This document shows, one piece after another, positions 46,222-54,128 of a stretch of DNA of 60,146 nucleotides; position 1 is the first letter of the stretch, and each line of letters begins with the position of its first letter. The notes below the pieces were generated by a model, which saw only the letters and a program-made list of their open reading frames with translations, was not told the origin of the DNA and ran no database searches. This stretch comes from Pseudomonadota bacterium (lineage in GTDB: Bacteria > Desulfobacterota > Desulfovibrionia > Desulfovibrionales > Desulfomicrobiaceae), in NCBI GenBank assembly GCA_023393525.1, contig JAEWKZ010000010.1:1-60146 (forward strand). Direction: 5' to 3'. Position numbers and translations under genes: made by a program.

Positions 46222-48808
46222 GCAGCACAAGGTCGAGTGGACCCTGAAGGTTGGAGCCGAGGGCGGGGCGGAAATCGCCGCCCTCCAACGGGATCTGAAG
46301 ACACTTGGCCAGATTGACGCATTCTCCAAGCTGAAAAAGCAGTCAGGTGAAGCTGAAAAGGCATGGAAGACTGCGACCGACAAGGTTGCCGAACTGGCCC
46401 GTGCAATGAAGACCGCCGAGACTCCGACCAAGGCCATGGCCACCGCCCTTGATCGGGCGCGTTCGCAGGCCGGAAGACTGAAGGATGAATTCATTAAGCA
46501 GCGGAACGCCCTGAACGATCAAAGAAAGATTCTGCGTGAAGTTGGGGTTAATACCACGGAACTCTCCAGTGCACAGGCGGAACTCAAACGGAGAGTGCAA
46601 GAACAGAAGACGGTAACCGAGCAGGCCACACGAGCACAGAAGGATCTTGGCAAGGCGCAGCAAAGCACTGCCATTGCCATTCGGGATCACGCCACCAACA
46701 CGAAGTCCGCAACTGGGACTCAGCAAGCCCTGAATTCGGAATTGAACCAGCAAGCCCGGCTGTCCTCCACAGTTGTCACCGGGATAAAGAACATGATCGG
46801 GGCCTATCTCGGGTTCCAAACCGTTCATGCAATCCTGTCCTCTATTTATCGGGTCATGGTCGACATGAGCACTGCAAATTTTGCGCTCGAAGCTTCGACC
46901 ATGGCTGCAAATCGGGAATTTTCGAACACGGCAAGCGTTGCGCAGTGGAAGCAGGCTATCCGAGAACTCTCGGCAGAGCTCAAGATATACAGTGAAGCAG
47001 GGCTGACAAACGCAGCGGCCAGGACACAGGACATGACCAAGCGCCTAGGGCTGTCCTATGGTCAAATGGTCGAAGTCCTGCGGCGTGCTGGAGAAATGGC
47101 GGCCGGCAGAAATTTAGGAATTGAAGAATCTGTTGAGCGCGTCACTGCTGCGCTACGGGGAGAGGCTGAAGCAGCAGAGTACCTTGGCTTGACCTTGAAT
47201 GAAACCACCGTCAAGGCGTGGCACGAAGCGCATAACGCCCACGGAATTGCCTACAAAGACTTGACCGAACTGGAAAAGGCTCAGATTCGCTACAATCTTT
47301 TACTCGAACAAACCGATGCGTCGCTTGGGCGAGCTGCAAAAAATACGGGCGTCCTGGCAGGTGCCTGGAAAGAACTTACCGCTGTCTATTCTGACAGCAC
47401 GTCAAACGATCCTGTCATAGGTATGGTTGAAAGCGCCGGCACGGCGATTCTGAACTTTCTTGCAGCAGAGGAAAAGGCTTGGCAGACCTTTTGGAAGGGC
47501 ATCGATCTTTCGAAGCAAAAACTTCTCGACTTCAATACTTTTGTCAAAGCTGACATTGATACCCGCGAGAAGATGGTTCTAGAGGCTGAGGCAAAAAAAA
47601 AGGAAGCCCAAGACAAAACCTTGTCGGCGGAACAGCAAAGGGTCGACACAATCAAGGAGATGGAGGGCGAACTTTCCAGGCTCCGAGCTGAGAAGTGGGA
47701 TGAGTGGCTTGCCAAGACTGAATCTTCCCTTGAAGCTGCGCTTAAGAAAGAAGAGGAGTACTCGGAGCAGCTCAAAACGCTGGCTAAGCAACGATTAAAC
47801 GAGCAGAAAACAACGGACGAGCTCGTTCGAGAAGTGATGCGCACGAGCATGAGCGCGAGCGAGCTCTATTTTGACAAGCTCTCCGAGGCTCGGGACACCC
47901 TGAGCGAAGCCTCTAAGGCAAAAGCCGAGGGCGACTCGAAACAGGCCATGGAGCTGTATAACGAGGCTCGTCGTCAATTCTCCCTGCTCAGCCGGGAAGT
48001 AAAGGACGGGGAGACAACTATTGTTTCCGCTGCGGAGGCTTCCAGCACCGCCATTTCGGGGATCAAAGAAGCGGGGCAAGGGATTCAGGAAGTCCTTGCG
48101 TTCATGCAAGATGGAAAGCAGGTGGACCTAGCAAAGGCCCAAGGCGAAGTCGCCGACCTTAGAGACAGGATCCAGGAAATCAAAGACGCCCACGACAAAA
48201 TCAAAGAGCTCGAAACTGAACTTACAGCGAAGGACCTTGCAACCCCAGTTCTTGAAAAGATCCAAAGGGAACTGGACAAGATCCAAGACAAGACCGTGAC
48301 CATAAAGGTCAACTATGACGTCGGCCCCAAGCCGAAGGGGCTCGCCATCGGCGGAATAGTCCCTGGCTACGCGTTCGGCGGTCGACTGCCGGGCTATTCC
48401 CTGAAAGACAACATGCTCGGCATGATCCGGGGCCGCACACCTATTGCTTTGGCCGGCGGCGAAGATGTGACCAACGCCCTCTCTTCTCGCATCATCTATC
48501 GCGATGCGCCGTGGCTCCTGCCTACCCTTAACCAAGTCCGTTCGAGCATAGACCTGCAGGCCGTTCTGGAAAAGATCAAGGGCCTTGCAACGGGCGGACG
48601 CGTACCTCGTGCGAGCGTTGATCTTGGCGGAATACAGGGAAGCCTTAGAGGGCTTGCCGCTGGTGGCCGCGTAAAAGAGTCCTACCGCTTCACTTTTGCG
48701 AGCGCTGGACAGGAAGCGACCATCACCACAACAAGCAAGCCGGAGGCCGAAGGTCTGGCGGCACTGGCCCGGGCCATGACCAAGCTTAAGCTCGTGCACG
48801 GTGGATGA
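46208..48808 (+). CDS. Tail tape-measure protein
   Basis: This 866-residue protein has long helical coiled-coil regions (residues about 20-160 and 440-700), a hydrophobic stretch near 197-215 (IKNMIGAYLGFQTVHAILSS), and a tape-measure core (LKIYSEAGLTNAAARTQDMT). The C-terminal half has Gly-rich repeats (LAIGGIVPGYAFGGRLPGY, LATGGRVPRASVDLGG, LAAGGRVKESYRF) typical of TMP ends. It sets tail length and helps DNA ejection. No other tail gene follows; the next gene-free stretch holds a terminator and attR. Confidence 0.82.
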   Translation: MGRSKQHKVEWTLKVGAEGGAEIAALQRDLKTLGQIDAFSKLKKQSGEAEKAWKTATDKVAELARAMKTAETPTKAMATALDRARSQAGRLKDEFIKQRNALNDQRKILREVGVNTTELSSAQAELKRRVQEQKTVTEQATRAQKDLGKAQQSTAIAIRDHATNTKSATGTQQALNSELNQQARLSSTVVTGIKNMIGAYLGFQTVHAILSSIYRVMVDMSTANFALEASTMAANREFSNTASVAQWKQAIRELSAELKIYSEAGLTNAAARTQDMTKRLGLSYGQMVEVLRRAGEMAAGRNLGIEESVERVTAALRGEAEAAEYLGLTLNETTVKAWHEAHNAHGIAYKDLTELEKAQIRYNLLLEQTDASLGRAAKNTGVLAGAWKELTAVYSDSTSNDPVIGMVESAGTAILNFLAAEEKAWQTFWKGIDLSKQKLLDFNTFVKADIDTREKMVLEAEAKKKEAQDKTLSAEQQRVDTIKEMEGELSRLRAEKWDEWLAKTESSLEAALKKEEEYSEQLKTLAKQRLNEQKTTDELVREVMRTSMSASELYFDKLSEARDTLSEASKAKAEGDSKQAMELYNEARRQFSLLSREVKDGETTIVSAAEASSTAISGIKEAGQGIQEVLAFMQDGKQVDLAKAQGEVADLRDRIQEIKDAHDKIKELETELTAKDLATPVLEKIQRELDKIQDKTVTIKVNYDVGPKPKGLAIGGIVPGYAFGGRLPGYSLKDNMLGMIRGRTPIALAGGEDVTNALSSRIIYRDAPWLLPTLNQVRSSIDLQAVLEKIKGLATGGRVPRASVDLGGIQGSLRGLAAGGRVKESYRFTFASAGQEATITTTSKPEAEGLAALARAMTKLKLVHGG

Positions 48809-48848
48809 CAATTTTGGCTGACCTGGTTGGCTCGTTCCAGGAAAGCCG

Positions 48849-48897
48849 GCGCCCGTGGAGGACTATCTCCTTGCCCTTCCACGGGCGCATTTTTATT
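48849..48897 (+). terminator. Terminator of the late gene block
   Basis: GCGCCCGTGGA (48849-48859) pairs perfectly with TCCACGGGCGC (48878-48888), followed by ATTTTTATT. It is 40 bp after the tape-measure stop and marks a planned end of the late transcript, not a random deletion edge. Confidence 0.88.
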
Positions 48898-48909
48898 AGG
48901 GCACAAAAC

Positions 48910-48917
48910 GGGGCAAC
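48910..48917 (+). promoter_or_regulatory. Candidate arm site near attR
   Basis: GGGGCAAC, the same octamer found three times inside attL, lies 62 bp from the attR core. The stretch between them is AT-rich (TTATTTTTATGAGAAAAAAA), which would suit bending by a host factor. Confidence 0.45.
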
Positions 48918-48979
48918 ATTATTTTTATGAGAAAAAAATGTTCTGTAAAATTATGCAGATACTAGAAAAATATTAAAGA

Positions 48980-48996
48980 CACCCTCTCCGCCATTT
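48980..48996 (+). other. attR core
   Basis: CACCCTCTCCGCCATTT is an exact copy of the tRNA-Ser end at 32419-32435. The flanking bases differ on both sides, which fixes the repeat at 17 bp. Confidence 0.9.
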
Positions 48997-49007
48997 TTCA
49001 ACGAAAC

Positions 49008-49046
49008 AGGCCGGTTAGGATGAAAATCTAGCTGGCCTTTCTGTTT
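49008..49046 (+). terminator. Original host terminator of the tRNA-Ser gene, displaced
   Basis: AGGCCGGTTAG pairs with CTAGCTGGCCT (with wobbles), followed by TTTCTGTTT. It begins 12 bp beyond attR. Before integration it would have been directly behind tRNA-Ser. It now has no gene in front of it. Confidence 0.6.
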
Positions 49047-49162
49047 GCATCGGCACATGTTGGTTCGATTCGCGGTTCGATTCTGTCGGAAATCGTGATT
49101 TTGAATCGTCCAGGATGGCTGCGCCGAGAAACGTCCCTGAATTCTTTATGCCCGGAGCACGG

Positions 49163-50479
49163 TCATTCCATCATTTCCACGGGATTGCCCGCGCTTAAGA
49201 ATTTTTTAAGCTCTTCCGAGATCCTCTCGTCCCTGGCCACGCTGTTCCAGAATTCCATCGCCAACCGCCTTGCTGCGTCATATGTTTCGTCATCAAGGAC
49301 CAGCCTTTTAGGACGTTGCGGCGTAAACGCATATGGCGGCATTTCGCCGCTACCCCGTGGGGCAAAGCCCATGGCGCACATGTCGTACACGGGCAACAGC
49401 CTGAATGCATTTCCGTCCATCGCCAGGCTGAGATTTCCCAGATGCATGTCCGTGTTGTGAATCAGCTTTCCGAAGCACCACAAGAATTCCGCATCGCGCG
49501 CCTGCTTTGGGCAGACCAGTTCCCTTTCCGCCAGAGCCTTCATGACGCGCGGCCAATTCGATCCCGACCCGACAAACTCCGCATCAATCGACGCCAGTGA
49601 AATCATGGACATCCGTCCGTGCTGGCCGGAGCGGTCAAATCGCTGCGACTCCAGAAAGAGGCGGTCTCTGACCTCAAGCAGCCTCGTTCTTGCGGCGGGA
49701 AGGCCCTGGCCACGCAAGGCCTCCATCGCATGGTGTTCCGTGATGAGGATGTCGCGCCATCTTCTCGATATTCCAGTGTCTCCGGGAGGAGAAAATTTGA
49801 CGATGACGTGCGATGCGCTCTGCGCGCTGAACGCCGCGAATTTTGGTTGTTCCCCCCCGGCGGATGAGCCGGGGATTTCGCCGCGCATGGTTTCTTCCGC
49901 AAAACGGGGATACTCGGCGTCATCGACGGCAACAGGAGGTCTGTGCACGCGCAGCAGGGACTGTTCTCCAAACTTGAGGTTGCCGGGAAGATCATCTCCA
50001 TTGGATATCAAAAATCTGCCAATATGGTCCGTTGTCCACCATTTGGGATCGGAAGGAAACTCTGGACAGAGAGCATGCATTTTCTTTGCGATCAGCCTTC
50101 CGATAAATCCCTGTGGAGCCAAATCCTGCAGGAAGTACGGGAGGTCGTCGTAGAGCCCGTTTCCGCTGTCTCCCATCAGCAAAGACGTTTTCGTGGACGG
50201 TTCGACATAAAATCCTCCCGTCACCAATGGGCGGATGTGGGCAACGAGGTCGGCGCGACCATGGGCATCGACCATGGCCAAGGGCAGCCGGTCGCTACTT
50301 CCGAAAGCGTTTCGCGTCAGGACATACCTTGGGGTTCGTCCGCTTCGAATCGTGATGACGCGGTGCCCCATCCGTCTCAATTGTCTGGAAACGGCGGCCT
50401 GCGACAGACCTGTCGCCGCCTGGATGTCTTTGGATGTGGCGGGGCCGAGTTCGAGAAATTCTGCTAATGATAGCGCCAT
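49163..50479 (-). CDS. yjjJ: HipA-family Ser/Thr kinase toxin, YjjJ/HipH type
   Basis: This 438-residue protein begins with a winged HTH (LGPATSKDIQAATGLSQAAV, SRQLRRMGHR) fused to a HipA-type kinase. The nucleotide loop region has GGEQPKFAAF near residue 209, the catalytic loop is LIHNTDMHLGNLSL, and the metal site is LLPVYDMCAMGF. In E. coli the same fusion (YjjJ/HipH) is a stand-alone toxin that carries its own DNA-binding domain instead of a HipB partner. No hipB gene is next to it. It lies just outside attR, so it is host rather than element DNA. Confidence 0.9.
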   Translation of the reverse strand: MALSLAEFLELGPATSKDIQAATGLSQAAVSRQLRRMGHRVITIRSGRTPRYVLTRNAFGSSDRLPLAMVDAHGRADLVAHIRPLVTGGFYVEPSTKTSLLMGDSGNGLYDDLPYFLQDLAPQGFIGRLIAKKMHALCPEFPSDPKWWTTDHIGRFLISNGDDLPGNLKFGEQSLLRVHRPPVAVDDAEYPRFAEETMRGEIPGSSAGGEQPKFAAFSAQSASHVIVKFSPPGDTGISRRWRDILITEHHAMEALRGQGLPAARTRLLEVRDRLFLESQRFDRSGQHGRMSMISLASIDAEFVGSGSNWPRVMKALAERELVCPKQARDAEFLWCFGKLIHNTDMHLGNLSLAMDGNAFRLLPVYDMCAMGFAPRGSGEMPPYAFTPQRPKRLVLDDETYDAARRLAMEFWNSVARDERISEELKKFLSAGNPVEMME

Positions 50480-50790
50480 GGTTTCATCTTTCGTTTCAAA
50501 GTAGAGTGGATTTGACTAGAACCATGAATAGTAATTATATATTTAACTATATGATAATAAATTATATAATAAGAAAATTAATTAAAAACTGAATAGCTTT
50601 TAACAAAAAATACCGGTCTGTGGAGTCGCTGTCAATCAGGCGGGAAAATGGGAAGTCGGGTGCGGCCAGCGTGCGTTCCGACCGGGGAAATTTGTGGGAT
50701 AAAAGTTCAACGGGCCTGTGCTCTCGAGCACAGACCCGTTGCGAGGCGAAGATTGACGCGTTTTCCCGGTCAAGGCCGGGAGGCGGGTTC
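50480..50790. promoter_or_regulatory. AT-rich promoter region of yjjJ plus a hairpin after the lipoprotein gene
   Basis: 50515-50610 is extremely AT-rich (ATTATATATTTAACTATATG and similar) and upstream of the minus-strand HipA-type gene, so it probably holds its promoter and perhaps the binding site of its own HTH. At 50709-50740, AACGGGCCTGTGCTC and its near-complement form a strong stem with TTTT following on the minus strand, a likely terminator of the lipoprotein gene. No further gene seen. Confidence 0.55.
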
Positions 50791-51462
50791 CTAGTAGGGC
50801 TGCTGGTTTGTGTTCGGGTTGACGCGGATTTCCACGCGGCGGTTCATCTGGCGGCCTTCGGGAGTGTCGTTGCTGGCCACGGGGCGGGATTCGCCGTAGC
50901 CCATGGCCGTGATGCGGGACTGGTTGACCCCGCGTTCGACAAGCAGGCGCTGCACGCTCCAGGCGCGGCGCTCGGACAGGGCCTGGTTGTAGGTGTCGGA
51001 GCCGGTGCTGTCCGTGTGGCCCTCGACCACGATGGTGGTCTGGGGGTACTTGATCAGGATCTGGGCGATGCGGTCGAGTTCGGTGTACAGGCCGGGCAGG
51101 ACCACGTCGGAGTCCACGGCGAAGGTCACATCGCCCTTGAGGGTCAGGGCCAGGAGGTCGCCCTCGCGCCGGACGGCCACTTCTTCGGACTGGGACAGGG
51201 CCTGGCGCATGTCCGCTTCCTGGTTGTCCATCATGCGCCCGATTCCGGCGCCGGCCAGGCCGCCGATGGCCGCTCCGGCCGCGGCGCCGATGAGGGTGCC
51301 CTTGGTGTCCTTGCTGATGATCTGGCCGACAATGGCCCCGGCCGCCGCTCCGCCTGCCGCGCCGTAGGTGGCGCCCTGGGTCGTCTTGGACTGTTGCTGC
51401 ATGGTGGCGCAGCCGCTGGTGACAAACATGATGACGATGAAAAGGAGTGCTAATTTCTTCAT
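50791..51462 (-). CDS. OmpA-family outer-membrane lipoprotein with glycine zipper
   Basis: MKKLALLFIVIMFVTSGC gives a lipoprotein signal with the acylated Cys at residue 18. A Gly/Ala-rich zipper (GAAGGAAAGAIVGQIIS, GAAAGAAIGGLAGAGIG) follows, then a C-terminal OmpA peptidoglycan-binding domain (VVEGHTDSTGSDTYNQALSE, then RAWSVQRLL). Start chosen at ATG 51462 (223 aa) rather than 51516. It anchors the outer membrane to the cell wall, similar to YiaD/Pal-like proteins. Confidence 0.92.
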   Translation of the reverse strand: MKKLALLFIVIMFVTSGCATMQQQSKTTQGATYGAAGGAAAGAIVGQIISKDTKGTLIGAAAGAAIGGLAGAGIGRMMDNQEADMRQALSQSEEVAVRREGDLLALTLKGDVTFAVDSDVVLPGLYTELDRIAQILIKYPQTTIVVEGHTDSTGSDTYNQALSERRAWSVQRLLVERGVNQSRITAMGYGESRPVASNDTPEGRQMNRRVEIRVNPNTNQQPY

Positions 51463-51812
51463 GATGATTCCTCGTGGCTGATTATTGGGACACGGGTTTG
51501 CGTTGCCATGATTCACGCGGCGGATGGATCAGCCCATGGCCGCGGGCCTGAACCTGTTGTCAAGTCTGAGTTGGATACATGCATATATGTAAGTCACAAT
51601 CGCCTTTTTGCCAAATATGCCCATACACAAAAATCATCAATGACTTGGCGGCAAGTGTCAATCCACGGCGTCCGAAGAGGCCGGTCCGGCCTGGAATACA
51701 ACTGGCGTTGGCGGCGCGGGCGTCCGCGCCAAAAGAAAATTGCGCATCAACCGCCCCTGCATTATGGCGTGAGCAGCCCGGTCCGTTAACCCTTCACCAA
51801 GCGAAGTTTCCC
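51463..51812. promoter_or_regulatory. Divergent promoter region between lipoprotein and formate dehydrogenase genes
   Basis: 350 bp without a gene I can support. TTGTCA at about 51557 followed by TGCATATAT some 17-20 bases later is a possible sigma-70 promoter for the plus-strand formate dehydrogenase operon. I looked for a sigma-54 -24/-12 pair (TGGCAC-N5-TTGC) and did not find a good one. A GC-rich stretch (GCGCGGGCGTCCGCGCC) may form a hairpin. Confidence 0.35.
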
Positions 51813-52283
51813 TTGAGTCCAATCACCCCCGAACAGTTCGCCCAGGCCGATGCCGTCATCGACGAGCATAAGGGCGTTCCCGGCTCCCTCATCACGGTTC
51901 TTCGGCTTTGCCAGGACATTGTCGGATATTTTCCGCCCGAGCTGATTGCGCATATCGCCGACGGAATGAATCAGCCCTTGTCCACGGTTTACGGGGTCGT
52001 TTCCTTCTATTCGCTCTTTTCCCTGAAACCCAAGGGGCGGCACAGCATCCGCGTCTGCACGGGCACGGCCTGCTACGTGCGCGGCGTGCGCGAAGTGCTG
52101 GACCGGGTGGAGCGGCGCTTCGACGTGAGGGCCGGCGGCACGTGCGCGGACGGGCGCTTCAGCCTGGAGCCCGTGCGCTGCCTCGGTGCCTGCGGCCTGG
52201 CTCCGGTCATGGTCGTGGACCGCGACACCCACGGCGGGGTCACGCCCGATTCGGCCTGCGAGATCCTGGAGGGCTACGAATGA
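51813..52283 (+). CDS. NuoE-like [2Fe-2S] subunit of formate dehydrogenase
   Basis: This thioredoxin-like ferredoxin of the NuoE/HndA family has cluster ligands in C-x4-C (RVCTGTACYVRG) and C-x3-C (VRCLGACGLAP). The N-terminal helical part (PEQFAQADAVIDEHKG, LIAHIADGMNQPLSTVYGVV) matches the family. The frame has no ATG near the domain start. I take the TTG at 51813 (156 aa), which has only a weak GCGAAG upstream. It passes electrons to the next subunit, whose ATG overlaps its stop. Confidence 0.85.
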   Translation: MSPITPEQFAQADAVIDEHKGVPGSLITVLRLCQDIVGYFPPELIAHIADGMNQPLSTVYGVVSFYSLFSLKPKGRHSIRVCTGTACYVRGVREVLDRVERRFDVRAGGTCADGRFSLEPVRCLGACGLAPVMVVDRDTHGGVTPDSACEILEGYE

Positions 52284-54118
52284 CCGCGCTGGCACGACTT
52301 GACCGCGCCGGACTTCTGGCCCTGCGCGAGCAGGAGAAGGCTCGTCTGGACACGGCCGCGCCGCGCATCTTCTGTTGCAGCGGCACGGGCTGCCACGCCA
52401 CGGGCTCCATCCCGCTTATCGCGGCCCTGCGCGAGGAGGCCGCGCGGCAGGGGGGCTGCGTGCAGGTCATCGAAACGGGCTGCAACGGCTTCTGCGCCCT
52501 GGGGCCGGTGGTCATCATGCAGCCCGGCGGCATCCTGTACTGCAAGGTGCGCGTGGAAGATGCGGCCGAGGTGGTCGCCTCGGCGGGGGCTGCGCCGGTG
52601 GAGCGCCTGCTGTACCGCAATCCGGCGGGCAAGGCCCTTGCGAGCATGGACGAGATTCCGTTTTTTGCCCTGCAGCGGCCCTGGACCCTGCGCAACAAGG
52701 GCCGCATCGACCCCGAGAACATCGGCCACGCCATCGCCCATGAAGGGTATCAGGGGCTGGCCAAGGCGCTTTTCGACATGGCGCCGGAGGGCATCATCGA
52801 GGAAATGCGCCTTTCGGGCCTGCGCGGACGGGGAGGGGCGGGGTTTCCCACGGGCCTGAAGTGGAAGTTCGCCGCCGCCTCGCCCGGCGATGTGAAGTAT
52901 GTGCTCTGCAACGCCGACGAGGGCGACCCCGGCGCGTTCATGGATCGCTCCATCCTCGAATCCGACCCGCACGCGGTGCTGGAGGGCATGATCATCGCGG
53001 CCGTGGCCATCGGCGCGCATCAGGGCTACATCTACTGCCGCTCCGAATACCCCCTGGCCATCCAGCGCCTGACCATAGCCATCGGGCAGGCCCGTGAGCT
53101 TGGCCTGCTCGGGGAGAACATCCTGGTCAGCGGTTTTTCCTTTGACCTTGAAATCTATCAGGGCGCGGGAGCCTTTGTCTGCGGCGAGGAGACCGCGCTC
53201 ATGCGCTCCATCGAAGGCCGGCGCGGCATGCCCCGGCCCCGGCCGCCATTTCCAGCGCAGCAGGGTTTGTGGGGCAGGCCGACGGTCCTGAACAACGTCG
53301 AGACCCTGGCCAATGTCGGGCGCATCATCCGTCTCGGCGGCGCGCACTACGCAAGCATCGGCACCGAGGGCAGCACGGGCACCAAGGTCTTCGCCCTGTC
53401 CGGCGACGTGAACAACATCGGGCTGGTCGAGGTGGACATGGGCACGCCCCTGTCCACCCTGGTCAACGACATCGGCGGCGGGGTGCCCGGCAAGCGCAGA
53501 TGCAAGGCCGTGCAGCTCGGCGGCCCATCGGGCGGGAGCATCCCGGCGCACCTGCTGGACACGCCCGTGGACTACGAGGCCATCGCCAAGGCCGGGGCCA
53601 TCATGGGCTCGGGCGGGGTCATCGTCATGAACGACCGCACCTGCATGGTCGACATGGCCCGCTTCTTCATGGATTTCATCCAGGACGAATCCTGCGGCAA
53701 GTGCACGCCCTGCCGGGAAGGGACCAGGCGTCAGCTCGAAATTTTGACCCGCATCTGCGAAGGGAAGGGCGAAGCCGGCGACCTGCGCACCCTGGAGGAC
53801 CTGGCCGCAGTGATCACCGACGCGTCCCTGTGCGGCCTCGGCCAGACCGCCTCCAACCCGATTCTCTCGGCCCTGCGCCATTTCCGGGACGAGTTCGAGG
53901 CGCACATCGTTGAAAAACGCTGCCCGGCCAAACGCTGCGTGGCCCTGCTCAAATTCGAGGTGGACGAGTCGCGCTGCCGCAAGTGCGGGCTGTGTCACAA
54001 GGCCTGTCCGGCCGGGGCCGTGATCTGGGCCAGAAAACAGACCGCCCGCATCGACCGCGAGAAATGCGTGCGCTGCCTGGCCTGTTTTTCGGCCTGTCCT
54101 TTCGACTGCATCGACTGA
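52280..54118 (+). CDS. NuoF-like FMN/NAD(H)-binding subunit
   Basis: This 612-residue diaphorase subunit has an N-terminal [2Fe-2S] thioredoxin-like domain (FCCSGTGCHATGS, ETGCNGFCALGP). The NuoF core follows, with the NADH/FMN motif GLRGRGGAGFPTGLKW and NADEGDPGAFMDRS, then an SLBB domain and the 4Fe-4S site ESCGKCTPCREG. The C terminus adds two ferredoxin clusters (CRKCGLCHKACPAGA and CVRCLACFSACPFDC). The layout matches HndC/HydB-type subunits of NAD(P)-linked or electron-bifurcating enzymes. It transfers electrons between FeS clusters and NAD(P). Confidence 0.92.
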   Translation: MTALARLDRAGLLALREQEKARLDTAAPRIFCCSGTGCHATGSIPLIAALREEAARQGGCVQVIETGCNGFCALGPVVIMQPGGILYCKVRVEDAAEVVASAGAAPVERLLYRNPAGKALASMDEIPFFALQRPWTLRNKGRIDPENIGHAIAHEGYQGLAKALFDMAPEGIIEEMRLSGLRGRGGAGFPTGLKWKFAAASPGDVKYVLCNADEGDPGAFMDRSILESDPHAVLEGMIIAAVAIGAHQGYIYCRSEYPLAIQRLTIAIGQARELGLLGENILVSGFSFDLEIYQGAGAFVCGEETALMRSIEGRRGMPRPRPPFPAQQGLWGRPTVLNNVETLANVGRIIRLGGAHYASIGTEGSTGTKVFALSGDVNNIGLVEVDMGTPLSTLVNDIGGGVPGKRRCKAVQLGGPSGGSIPAHLLDTPVDYEAIAKAGAIMGSGGVIVMNDRTCMVDMARFFMDFIQDESCGKCTPCREGTRRQLEILTRICEGKGEAGDLRTLEDLAAVITDASLCGLGQTASNPILSALRHFRDEFEAHIVEKRCPAKRCVALLKFEVDESRCRKCGLCHKACPAGAVIWARKQTARIDREKCVRCLACFSACPFDCID

Positions 54119-54128
54119 CGGAGAGACC

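Larger units (their letters stand above)
32419..48996. mobile_element. 16.6-kb integrated capsid-encoding phage satellite or tail-less prophage
   Basis: The element is bounded by a 17-bp direct repeat (32419-32435 and 48980-48996) identical to the tRNA-Ser 3' end. The order is: tyrosine integrase, AT-rich cargo, XRE repressor divergent from AlpA and small early genes, replication genes, terminase, gpW-like, portal, protease-capsid fusion, Ogr/Delta-like, DUF2190, chaperone-like and tape measure. Tail tube, sheath, terminator, baseplate, fibre and lysis genes are absent. Size and content resemble capsid-forming phage-inducible islands, but a tape-measure gene is unusual for them. A deleted prophage is the alternative. 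Boundaries and gene content are directly seen; the satellite idea is inference. Confidence 0.85.

Noticed and set aside
32419..48996. Complete active prophage
   Set aside because: No tail tube, tail terminator, baseplate, fibre or lysis genes are found on either strand between the tape measure and attR, which are separated by only 170 bp including a terminator.
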